Positions 11,021 to 23,300 of a stretch of DNA of 64,000 nt are shown one piece after another. How positions within the stretch are numbered: the stretch's first letter is position 1; each line of letters begins with the position of its first letter. A program made the position numbers and the translations under genes. The DNA comes from Mytilus edulis (Eukaryota; Mollusca; Bivalvia; Mytilida; Mytilidae), in contig NC_092355.1 of the NCBI RefSeq assembly GCF_963676685.1, forward strand, positions 58,563,613 through 58,627,612. Direction: 5' to 3'. The notes under the pieces are model-generated. The model made no database searches. It had not been told where the DNA came from and worked only from the letters and a program-made list of their open reading frames with translations.

Positions 11021-12608
11021 CATTTTTTATAGATTTTCACACTGTTAAAAAGTCATTTTCTATTTCTCCCCTGAAAGAAACAATTTATTATAAAGTTTAA
11101 AATTTAAACACATGTATGTTTTTGAATAACTATCTATAAGTTAATCTCTAAAAACTGAATGGGTTAAATCCTAATAATTCTAACAAACTTTGCTTTTTTT
11201 TTATTTCTGATTTACTTTCCCTGGCTCGAAATAACTTTCCATTCAACAGTTGACGTAGCTTGGTGTTTACTTGTTCGTATCTGTTATTGTGCATATAATG
11301 CAGTAGATAAAAAAATAACAAAATGTTTCAAACTTAAGTCTCCATTTCAAAGATCGTTTTTCTGAATTTGCAGCATGCATGTTACTATTGAACCTTCTGA
11401 TTGGAAATGTTATTCCCATGCCATTATGTTTTGCAATGGATTAATCTTTACACAACTATGAAGACATCTGGAGACTTTCAAGACGTAATACTCCGCCATT
11501 TTTAGAACATTTTTCTAATCAATATTCAATTGGTCTTCTAATAAACATAAGTAATTATTGACCAGCTTTGTTGTCTCACATGTTCAATCTGCTAGCCCTC
11601 AGTGTTCTGTTTGTTGTTTGCTTTTGATTTATTGATTTGCTTAGTTACTAACCACACATTGTCAAGAAATATAAAAGAAAAATATACAGTTTAACAGATT
11701 GTTTAAAATTTCAATATTAACGCAGCGAAATCGAGAGTATGCATAATAGTTTGTAATAATGATATGTGGAATTGTATGCGAGGTAATCTACAGCAGGAAA
11801 AGATATGTTCATGTCTGAATTTGAGCCTGATATTTTGAGCATTTTATCAAGCTATTGATATCAAAATTTGTTATAATCAATAGCTGTGATATTATCTGTC
11901 GTAAGAATCAAGGGCATTGACGGGTTGGTTAATATTCTTCTTTATTAGAAAATTACTCTGTGACTAAATCTGCCTATGCAGACAACCTGGCCAATCCAAT
12001 TTATGAATTATTATATTGCCTAATTTTTATATGACTCATATGTAATAAAACATCCACTCAATAATGTGTTCTTATTCTACCAATTAATTGCAGATGTCCA
12101 TGTACGTGTAAAGCATTTCTTATTGACTCGACTTTATGTTCTTTATTTGTGAACTTGAACTTTAGAATATAACGAAGCGGCATGATGGCCAATGACACAA
12201 TTTTTCAGTAGGGGCCAATTGACGCAAAAGCTAGCAACTATAGGTCATCATGAGGGTAATGATCAAATTGTATACCGCTCAACAACCAATTAATGTCTTC
12301 ATAATGAAATGTGTGAAACAATTTATTTCAGAATCTTTTTATCGAATAAAGCCATTTCAATTTATGTTTTATAGTGTGTCTTTTTTATGATGTGATGTTA
12401 CACTATTGTTTCAGATAAGGGCGATGGTTTGGTACCTTATGACACATCTTAACTCGCTGCATTAGTTTTCACCTGTCCTAAGTCAGGAATTTTATTTTCA
12501 TTAGTGGTCGTTTGTTGATGTGGTTCATCGGTGTTTCTCGGTTCTTTTTTTTTATATCGATTAGACCGTTGGTTTTCCCGTTTGAATGGTTTTACACACG
12601 TAATTTTT
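11021..12608. other. Intergenic with retroelement-tail traces
   Basis: No exon with credible splice signals was found. At 12180-12270 there is a degraded version of the common tail (CCAATGACACA...AGCAACTATAGGTCATCAT). At 12440-12600 there is another tail with CCTAAGTCAGGA, GTCGTTTGTTGATGTGGTTC and CCGTTTGAATGGTTTTACAC, similar to 37470-37600. Confidence 0.5.
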
Positions 12609-13256
12609 GGGGCAATTTACTCTCTTCCAACGTTAACAGTCAGGACTTCTTGGGTCTCTCTGATTGGTTAGTGGTACGCAATTTACCGTCTTCCAACGTT
12701 AACAGTCATGACAACTCGGGTCTCTCTGATTGGTTAGTGGTACGCAATTTACTCTCTTCCAACGTTAACAGTCATGACAACTAGGGTCTCATTGATTGGT
12801 TAGTGGTACGCAATTTACTTTCTTATTACGTTAACAGTCAGGACAACTCGGGTCTCTCTGATTGGTTAGTGGTACACAATTTACTATCTTCCAACGTCAA
12901 TAGTCATGACAACTCGGGTCTCTCTGATTGGTTAGTGGTACACAATTTACTCTCTTCCAACGTCAATAGTCATGACAACTCGGGTCTCTCTGATTGTTTA
13001 GTGGTACGCAATTTACTCTCTTCCAACGTTAACAGTCTGGACAACTCTGGTCTCTCTGATTGGTTAATGGGACACAATGTACTTTCTTCTAACGTTAACA
13101 GCCAGGACTACGAGGGTCTCCCTGATTTGTTAGTGATACACCATTTACTCTCTTCCAACATTAACAGTCAGGACAACTCTGGGTGCTCTGGTTGGTTAGT
13201 GGTACACGATGTTCTATCTTCCAACGTTAACAGGCAAGATAACTCGGGATTCTGAG
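12609..13256 (+). repeat. 66-bp minisatellite, about 10 units
   Basis: Units of 66 bp contain GGTCTCTCTGATTGGTTAGT, GGTAC(A/G)CAATTTACTCTC and TTCCAACGTTAACAGTCAGG. Because 66 is divisible by three, one frame stays open across several units and reads as repeats of WLVVHNLLSSNVNSQDNSG; TAG and TGA codons inside units break it. The right flank (GAGATTGGTTGGTTGTTTTT, then ATCGTTTTATA.CCGC) equals the right flank of the large array at 57900-57980, so this is a shortened relative of that locus. No exon 2 follows it here. Confidence 0.92.
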
Positions 13257-13514
13257 ATTGGTTGGTTGTTTTTAAAATGGAACCTGTTTTTAAAATCAAT
13301 CGTTTTATAACCGCCAAATTACATTCCAGCTCCTTCATTCTACCAGGGGTGATCTGAGCCGGATATTCGGACAAGGTGTTAGATCACCCTCTGGTCTCCG
13401 GCATTATGTAAATAGTCATTTCTTTTGGGGCATCATTCTTTACAGACAGTCCCCTGAACATCATTATCATCAGATGAAACACAAAATGCCAAAGATATCA
13501 AGAGGATAATCAAA

Positions 13515-14112
13515 CCATTAGTCGAGTGTCTGACGTCAGAAAATTGTATACGTCACATAAATTTGTCGTTCAATGTGCATACAAACAATTTTAAAATTTA
13601 CATAGGAATGTTAGCATACAGGGTTAAAAAACCAAAAGTATGTATGAATAAATTTCAGAAACAGACCTAGATTTAAACTAGTCCAAAAGTTATATATAGA
13701 ATTTATAAGAATCCAAAAATAGTTAATTCCACTACGCGATTGAATGATTTTGACGTTTGTGGTTCAATGTATATTGTAATTCATAATAGAAATATATCAT
13801 GACGTATAATAGAACAATATCATACTGACGGGATCTTTTAAAGTACAGAGTCACGTTATAAGAACAAAAGAAATACAAAAAGTCGCATATGCAAAACAAA
13901 CCACCAAAAAATGAAAGCCAATACAAACACATTGACGAGATGTATAAGTACCGAGCCACGTGAAACGGATATCACATAAAACCATTCATCAGTAAAAGTA
14001 ATATTAATAATAGAACAAAGACAAATGAAAGAACTATAAAACACGTTGTTAAGATGATAAACAACATCAGTACGCAGAATCTATACATCAAGACCATCGT
14101 GTATTATTAAAG
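13515..14112 (-). repeat. ~590-bp dispersed repeat, copy A
   Basis: The reverse complement is nearly identical to 38932-39528. Shared landmarks are CGATGGTCTTGATGTATAGA, CCGTTTCACGTGGCTCGGTA, AAAGATCCCGTCA and TGACGTCAGACACTC at the far end. The open frames within it are low-complexity hydrophobic strings whose stops differ between copies. I recognise no protein domain. Confidence 0.85.
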
Positions 14113-14479
14113 GTGTGAGTTCGAGTGCCGTTGACGGACAACAAAGTGTCAGCTTAAAAATGTAATTCTAAAACTGTTCACGTTAGGATTTTATTAAGAC
14201 TTATAAGTCTGACATAAGTCCAAGCATTACGGTTATTCACGATCAACAATCACATTGTTTCTATACAATTTTTCCTTTACAAAGCAAGTGAATGATTTCA
14301 GTAAAAAAAATGAAAAAATTCTGAACCCTGTAAGAAAAAGTTAAAATAATTTCATCAATTATGTAAGTAAAGTTATATGAAATATGCATGCACTAATGTC
14401 ATACAGAGACTAATTCAAGACAAGATGTGTCAGTCTTTCATGCGTTGTATTTCAGATGATTAAAGAAAATGAACATAAC

Positions 14480-14680
14480 GGGACGGGAAAAATTATAAAT
14501 GTGCACACCATTCAATCAACCCAGTGGTTCATTTTGCTTAGTCTTTGATAATGAGTTTTGTTTTCTTTTGATTATCTGTTGGCCTTTATTTTTTAGCCAT
14601 GGCGTTGTCTGTTTTTTTCAAAATACGAGTTTGAATTTCCCTCTGGTATCTTTCTTCCCACGTTTAAGATCTGTCAATAC
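14480..14680 (+). repeat. LINE-tail repeat
   Basis: It contains TTTTTAGCCATGGCGTTGTC, GAGTTTGAATTTCCCTCTGG and TATCTTTC. Related copies are at 27930-28030, 46360-46450, 46985-47070 and 53735-53815. The 27.9-kb copy directly follows LINE coding sequence, which supports a retroelement 3' tail. Confidence 0.7.
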
Positions 14681-14989
14681 AAAAACAAATCTGAATTTTT
14701 CTTTATCTAAATAATTACGCATGTCCTGCAGTTTAAAACCATCACCATTAGGACAAGTTTTAGCGTTTGCGTTGCAGAACAATCACTCGTAATCGCAGTC
14801 CCTGAACAAGACGATTTAAAGGTTACATATCGGAACTTCTATCATTTCTGTACACAGGCATTCCTCAATTCATTAAACTTTACACATATAGTTTCCATCT
14901 GATTAATTGATTGTTTTCGATGGGTATTGAATTTTACTGTGTGTTTTTTTTTTATGCCATCCCTTTGTTTTAAATCCGGAGTTTGCCAC

Positions 14990-15240
14990 TGAAATATTTA
15001 TAAATCATAAATACCATTGGCTGTAAAAGCAAATGTACCATGAAATGATATTATAAATAGTATGCGTCCCTCTTTTCTCGGTGCTTAAGACCGTAGTAAA
15101 AAGGAACCACTGGTCTTAATACTGCAAGATTACGGTAAAATGTTATCAGAACCCTATTCCCCTTTCATAAATTAAAGTTGCAAAACCAGAAAAGTAAGGT
15201 TTTAATGCCGATAATGCATTCTCTCTTAATAAACACGGGA
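14990..15240 (+). repeat. Diverged dispersed repeat, partner at 36105-36420
   Basis: The order CATAAATACCATTGGCTGTA, AAATGTACCATGAAA, TTACGGTAAAATGTTATCAG, CCCTTTCATAAATTAAAGTTGC and AAACCAGAAAA is matched at 36110-36380 (CATAAAATACCATTAACTGT, AGGAACCATGAAAC, ATAGTAAAATATTTCAGAAC, CCCTTTCCCAAATTACAGTTGC). No coding capacity is seen. Confidence 0.5.
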
Positions 15241-16251
15241 CCCGAACGTTTCAATCTTTTTTTCCCGATCAAAAGAAAAAACAAAACTGTAATAAAAAAC
15301 ACTACATCTAAAATTTGCAGTTATCTGCAATAGAGAAAAGTATAAACAACAAAATGCTAATTTCAAACATTTTCAAACATTTACAATAAAATATAAGAGT
15401 ATACAAAACTTTGTTACATAATTAACCGCATATAAAACTTTAATATTTAAACAGAAAACACAATGATTCAAGTTAAGAATGAATAAAAACAAATGTTGTT
15501 ATCAATGATTATAAAACCATTTGTTTTGCTGAGCTTGCATTTTCAAAATTTCAAAATGTTATCTCAGCAATCTTGAAAGTTGTAAACGGTATACATTTGA
15601 ACGTTTCTTCAAGCTTTCACTATTAACTTGATGGTGCATTATTTTTTTTCTCCAATTTAACGCTTGGCAGCAAATAAGTAAGTCATGTTCAGCCTTTTAG
15701 TACAATTGCGGGTTCATCCATTCATTATAACTGAACACTGTTCATAAATTGCACTTGCAGACAAGTAAACCTAGGTTACCCTGTGCAATCTATTGTCAAT
15801 CAGAGTTTCTTCTACTTATTTTATCGTTTAAAACTAACTTACTGTGTTGAGTTCAGATTTTGAAAACTGAACTTCTCAATGATGATAACATTATTATGTA
15901 TTAAAACACATATTGATGAACATATTGCTTGAATGAATGTTAGGAATAATAAAATATATTTAAACAATTGCTTTTTCAACTGAGGATGTTTCTTATATCT
16001 TATAATGTGATCTATCTATTTTCACATATAATTGTAACATATATTTTAGAATAATTACATTAGATGTATGTTTCATTATAATATTGTATTCTGATTGGCT
16101 AACCTCACATCACGTGTTATTCCGTAAGCAGTTGCATTGCTCAATACAACTTTTCATTCATGATAACACGTGCTCCAACAATAAAGTGCACAGGTGAATT
16201 AAATGGTAAAATATATAAAATTCGTGTTTTCATAATCATAGCTAAAAAATG

Positions 16252-16425
16252 TAATTATAAGTATTGAATGCTTCTTTTTGTAACTTTATAGGGTTGTTAA
16301 AGCGTTGACCGTGCTTACATTTTTAGAATGAAGCGCTTCCGCGCTTCATACAAAATGTACTTCGGTCAACGCTTTTACACTCCAATAAATTTACAAAAAG
16401 AAGCATTCAATTCTTAAATGGAAAC
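16252..16425. mobile_element. Palindromic MITE-like hairpin
   Basis: The left arm (TATTGAATGCTTCTTTTTGTA, AAAGCGTTGACCG) is matched in reverse complement by the right arm (CGGTCAACGCTTTTACA, TACAAAAAGAAGCATTCAAT). At the centre is GAATGAAGCGCTTCCGCGCTTCAT, given here only as the pair GAAGCGC/GCGCTTC. The whole piece can fold into one long hairpin. A second inverted pair, CACGTGTTAT / ATAACACGTG, lies just upstream at 16113-16182. Superfamily and target duplication were not resolved. Confidence 0.7.
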
Positions 16426-17397
16426 GTCAACGAAGAAATGTATCTCGTTATCAATTATATCACTTTCTTGATCGACGAATTCAAGTTGTAAGTTTCTTTC
16501 TAATCTCAAAAGTCGAAAATTAAACCTGTATTTTTTGTCATGACATACAACTTTTGTTCTCTAGCTATTAATAGTGCAATCATTTGTTAGTATATGTAAG
16601 GACGGATCTTTATACAAAATTTAGTATCGTAATTGTTTTATGACATTACAAACCTGAATACTAACAGCCGACGATAAGTTGTTTTCTTTAATGTTGACCA
16701 GTCGCGCGATGTCTCATTTTGACATGTGTATGATAAAAATGTGATAAAATCAAATATTGTCTTTACCGATATTAACAAACAAAAATGTAATACATGTCTG
16801 ATTAGGTTCTGGCGTTTTTATTTTTAATTGTTATATCGTTCAGTTGTATTGCTTTAAACACATTTATAATTTAGATTATCTAAAACGTCTGCATTAATGA
16901 AAAAACGAAAGATACTAATTTGTGCTTATGTTTGTACAAAAAAAACACAATATAAGTCACAACACTTCAAATATCAACCCTTGAAGAAAGGCATGGTTAA
17001 TTTTCTTTTTTTAAATATCTTCGCAAGATAAACATATAATATCTAAATAACAAGCACTGTTACTAAATTGTAGTTTGCCCGATTCGATTATGTTTCAGAA
17101 TTGAATCATATATATTTCGAATGAAAACAAAAATCGACGTAGTTTGAATTAATGAGAGAGCATAGCAAGTTTAAATAAAAATATCACGATTTCAAAGATT
17201 AATTGTTCTCCGTTGAATTTTGAGAAGCAGTATGCGTATTTCGAATTTGAAAACAAACCTTGATGGAATTATAGAACGAACACTGTTTCATCTTTGTTGT
17301 AGATGTTTGGACATGTTTAAGGAAAGAATTTTAAGATTTAATACACCTTTTAGTTCTTGTACGTAATGCAATTTTAACTCAATGCTGTTGCAGCGTC

Positions 17398-20300
17398 TTA
17401 CGTTCCGCTCTTATAATCTAGCACGCCATTGGCTGTAAAGACCATTACATGTGTTCCATTATGTTGCAACTCTGTGTGATAGTACCATGGCGCTGGCAGC
17501 ATACCTAGATAGTAATACGTGTACTTTACGTGAACATTACAATCTATGAACTCTTTCTCTAGCAGAGCTGTATACTTTTTGCCACTTTGAATGTTTGCAT
17601 TTTGCATTATCTTAACTGTTTTTTTTTGAAAAAGTTGAATGTTTTGTGCTTGTACTACACATTTATCAGTTTCCTTTTGTAGTCGGGAAGATTTGAATGA
17701 AACTTCAATCGTCGAACAATAGTCATTATATATCGTGCACTTTTTTCTGTCAATGCCTTCTTCCTTACCTGAAATCCATAAAAGAAAATAAACATTGTTA
17801 ACAAATATTGATGTAGTTGTGACTTAAATAAAACAAGCTATACCTGTCCAGAATTAATATTGATACAAATTTCAGAACTATTTACCGATTCAATGTAAAA
17901 TGCATTTGACATTGATGTAAAGACTCATGTTATCTTTACGGTCAAAGTGCAACCTAGTATACTTAATTTTTCAAGTTACCTTCTTGTATACACGCATTTC
18001 TTTCCTTTTTGATGATGATCTTATTCCAAGGTCCATTTAAAATTCTATTGCTTGGCCAATATGTCAAAAAGTGATTCCCAAAATAATGTATTTAGTCAGT
18101 ATGAGTAATCTTTATAGTATTGTCATAAAGATCAGATTTAGCGGCAATATTTGCTATCCTACGCCCAGCATATCAATTGTACCTATCTAAGTTGTTTTGT
18201 ATTTTGTAAGTGAACTTAAAAACGCTTGTTCTGGAGGTAATAGATGACAGCAGAACTAATGATATATTATCAAACACATGATTTTGATTTTATTATAATA
18301 AATTGTGTCGAAAAAGGAGTTTAGTTGGTTTAGTGCGCCGTGATGCAATTTGAACTCAAGTGTGTATCCGTGTGTTTGTGTTGTGTTGTTGGGTGTCTAA
18401 GTTTAACTCGTACACGGACGACAAATGCCAAGTATAATCTTTAACAGGGTAATCCTAAAAATATCTTGTAGCGTGATTAAGGGAATCATGGTCACATAAA
18501 TAAATAATTGGATCTTGGTGTAGTCTAAACGAAGTCTTGTAAGTTAACATAAGCCCAAGGTCAATTTAAAGTTCAATACTGTATTTTTCAAAATAAATAT
18601 TACAGTAATATCAATTTACAACATCTAAATTGCAGGCTTAACAATACGGTGGCATAATCTTAAATCTCCTAAATGATAAATGACTCTGAACAAAGAAATA
18701 TTCTACAGGAGCTATATTACAGGAGTCCGGAGCCCGAAGCTAAGGTCAACCGAAGCTGAGGTCAACCGTTTTATACAAAGCAACGGGGCACCAGCTGATT
18801 GTGTTAGTTCATATAGAAAGGAATTGAACTTATAAATATCTCAATATGATTGTATGCAAGTTTGGATGAAAAAGTGAAACCAAGTATCAAAAGTAAAAAA
18901 AAAAATCAACAAATTTGGTTTTTACAAAATTGATTGAATCCAGAGTACATGCACATGAGTATCCGTTTAATTTTCTAAATTTTATATCTGTATAATATCA
19001 GTCTCGTATATGAGATAAAAAGCAATATTTCTTGTTCTATGGTTTATTTTTAATAGTACGTAGCTGCGTACGTAAATTATGTGTTGCTATTGGAATGATG
19101 ATCTCAATTTGTCATGTAAGGGAAATTAGTCATGTCGTGTGATAAGAGGGCACCTGTCATTTTAGACGTCATCCTGTCAATGGTGACGTTTTTTTCGGAT
19201 TTTTTTTTCGGCGATGTCCAAGCCAGTCTTTCTTTAATCCTTGTTAATTCATGCATAGTATGCTACTGGGCAGATGATGTCATCGGAGATAAAATGTCCA
19301 CCAGGAAAGACATCGACATACATGTTGTGGTTGTAAAAGAATCAAAGAGAAATTCAATTCATAAGTCGAAAATCAACTGATAACGTTAACGCCATGGCTT
19401 AAAAAGAAAAAGATCAAAAGACAAACACTTGTTACCAAAACGTAACATAGGAAACTATGACCGATCAACACGAACCCCATCAAAAACTGTGGGTAATCTC
19501 TGGTTCATCTTATGGATGAGGACTTCCTGATCTACATGTGGCAACCGTCGTGTTACTCGTGTTAGAACAAATGATGAGATCATGAATTAATTAAAAGATC
19601 ACATACGGGAAAATGATAACATATCCGTTATCATCTGTGAAACTGAATTCCTTAACGGTAAACCAACTCGTGACAGCGTTCGTAAAATTCACGAAAGGAT
19701 AGTTTCAACTTCACCACTTAGAGTTCATGGTTTAATAGCTTTCTTGTGAACATCAACCCTCTTTACAGGAAATCATGATAGGAAATACATGCCCTGAAAT
19801 ATCGTTTCAACTTGGAGATATTACCTCCGTATGCAGGGGCTTTAATTTTTGTTGGAGGTTTGTTGTTTTAAGAGGGAGCATATTAGGAAATTGAGGTCCA
19901 TGTTCAATTGTTGAAAGATCAATCGTGAAACCGAATGATATATTTAACACTAATGGCTAAGGTTTACCATAGAACAAGAATATATAAAATAAACTTAAAA
20001 CAGAGGAGCAGATGATCCATTTAGGTAGTGGGAAGCCATTGGGGGGAAATAGCTCGCTTCAGAGTCATACTTAGGTAACGCAGCAAACAGATACCCCAGT
20101 GTCTTCAGTTCAAGGACAAGAAGGGAATGAAATTATTCCAGAGGTATACTTATAGGTTGAACAAAAGTAAGGATCAGAACTATTTAGGAAAAGAAGTTCC
20201 TTATCACAATGATCTACACACTGTCGAGTTCTGAATGGACCCATGATTAATAAAAACAAAAATATACAATAGATTAGACACAATAGCACGTAAGAAGGAC

Positions 20301-23300
20301 ATTTAGACAAAAAGTTGCTTGTTTATTGCTGAACAGTCTGGAATCATTTTGAGAATAGTACACATTATGTTTTCAATCAAACGCCATGCACATGGTAAGG
20401 ATGGACACTTTATTCAGCCAACTACTATGATTTGTCATCCTTTCTTTGGATGTGTCTCAACAATATGACTTGAAATGATTTAAGAGTCATTCAGCATGTT
20501 GAAATGAATATATATATACATAGATACGGTATATTAGTTTGACATCAGCCACCATGCAGATCATAGACTTTAGTCTTTATTTGCCTGATACCAATGGATC
20601 TAATTGAATTTGATTTTCTAGGATAAAAGATCACCGGAGATGGAACTGAGTGACAGAAATTGCATATAATTGTGATTTAAATTCATCCAAATAGTATAGA
20701 ATTAGAAAGTGTCATCTTTAAAACACCATAAGTAATGCTTACGTAGGGAAGTCCCTGTTTCAGTCAACAACATAAACTTCTTTTCTGATTAAGATACTGA
20801 CGGAAGAGTTGGTAACCAAGTCACCTTCCCCGTCTTAAATAAGGGTCATCAGTGTATGTTAGTAATTTGATCGTGGCTCTTGTGGAGAGAGATTGCCTTT
20901 ATCAAAGGTTGGTCGACAAAAGATGCTTGAGGGCAGAGGGGATGGACCCAAGTTCGGAATAAGAATGACTGACTATGACAGTAAAGACATTAAAGTAACT
21001 TATGGTACCAATGTTTACTTAAGCATTCATATATTGCACTCTTGAACACTCTTTGATATCAAAGGACAGGGAGATGAATGGCGTATTAATATACATGTGT
21101 ATAAAATATTAGACAAATATACAATTAAAACATATAGTTGAGTCATTATTAACTTATTAAACATATTTTTACCGTATATAATTAAAATGGCTAAAACATT
21201 CGCATACAGATATGAACCCTCGTAATGCTCATCTCATAAAAAAAATAGTTGCGGATGATTTGATTTGATTTGAGGTCATAATAGATATTCTAGAAATTGT
21301 AAACACAAAAATGTATGTAATTGACAAAAGAGTAGGAATCAGCTGACGTCTAATTACGTTCTAGAAGCACAATCAGAATTATTTCAGTCGTCATTAAGAT
21401 ATTTGTAAGCTACTTTTCTATCAAATTTTTGTAAACAGTCATATCAAATCACAAAATCGAAAGTCGAAATGTATTTTTGTTAGAACTTTTGTATAATGTA
21501 TTGGATTGTTTGTTTCCGAGCCTGTTTACAGCCATTGTGATTTGGTATCCTATGTTAAAATTATCAAAATGGAATCAATAATTATTTACCTGTTTTAGAA
21601 ATTTCTAACTTGTCAACACGTGCTTGCTTTCTACGGATAATAATAATAACAACTGTCATCAGACCAATGATCAGGATTGAGCAGACAACACCGATCGTAA
21701 CACTGAAAAGATAATTCGAGGTTTTTGATTTATATAGCTGGATAAGAAGAAAATATCAAAATAGTTAAATAATTCAGTATTGATATGATTTACAACAAAC
21801 CTTCTTGAACTGGTCCGTTTATAAATGTATAGATTATTTAGAACAATCTCTTAGACAATGTTGGCCTTAATAAAAAATACGATTTTTTGTTATCATTGGC
21901 TTTCAAGTATTGGTGTTAATCGTTTCTGAAGCAGTTAATCCAGAAAAAGCCTTCGGATGCATGAAATTTAAAAAAAAAACAATATTGCTTTTTTGTTAAA
22001 GCCAGTCCAATTTAGAGTAAAATTGAACTTTGTAACCTACCAGAACTATTACAACTACAATACTTGTACTTGTTTGGCTTTATATTTTTTTATCAAAGCC
22101 TCACTGATGATTCTTATGTAGACGAAACGCGCGTACGGCGTATTAAGTTATAATCCTGGTACCTTTGATAACTATAATCAGGCTTACAAAAATCACTAAA
22201 TGTAATTGAAGAATATGGTTCTTTATCAGGACTTTTCTTAAATCGTACAAAAGGACAGCTTTCGGTTTAGGTAAGTTGAAACACATTTAAGAATTTTTCG
22301 AAAAACAAAGTATTTTCTTATTCCATGAATAGATTACCTTAGCCGTATTTGGCACAACTTTTGTTATTTTAAGTCCTCAATGCTATTCAACTTTGTACTT
22401 GTTTGGCTTTACAACTATTTTGATCTGAGCGTCACTAGTGAGTATTATGTAGACGAAACGAGCGTCTTGTGTATCAAATTATAATCCTGGTACCTTTGAT
22501 AACTATTTATATCACTGGGTCGATGACACTGCTGGTGGACGTCTCGTCCAAGAGGGTATCACCAACCCAGTAGTCAGCACTTCGGTATTGACATAAATAT
22601 CAATTATGTGGTGATTTTTATCAATTTCCTGTTACAAAACTTTGAATTTTCCAAAAAAAAACTAAGAGTAATTGTATTCAAGGAATATATTACCTTAGCC
22701 GTATTTGCCATACCTTTTTGGAATTTTGGGTCCTCAATGCTGTTTTTCGTCGTATCGCTGTCAATTTGTATTCAGATTTTAATGTCGTTATCAATAAATA
22801 TTTAACTATTTACGAGAAATATGCAATCTACTATCATTGTCATCAACTCAAAATACGGCAAATAGTTAAAAGAAATTGAGTAAATATATTTATATCCGCT
22901 AGCCGAGCCCCTATTGAGACAAACTCATCAAAAAGCTATAAGTATATGGAAATGTCTTAGAAAAGACGGTAATCCTTTGAAAGTTACGGTCATCCTTTAC
23001 AAATTACTGTCATCTTTTAACCAATTACGGTCACCCTTGTTATGAATTGCTGATCATGTTACGGTCATCTCGATTGTGATTTACGGTCATCTTAGCGATT
23101 TTTCAAATCCAATTTCCTGTTTCATACACATTTCTTGGTAATAATTTGCGATTTCCGTGTGGATCTTTTATAAATTTACATCGTACTATTGTATGCTTTG
23201 TAAAGAAAATGATATAGAAACACTTAAACAGACAATATTAATACTGACTTAATTTTTCATCCGACATCAGCTTTACCCCAGTGAATTGCATAAACACCTT

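Noticed and set aside
19132..19380. 82-codon open frame
   Set aside because: It directly adjoins an RT-family tail, has no domain or splice context, and its start follows repeat-like sequence.
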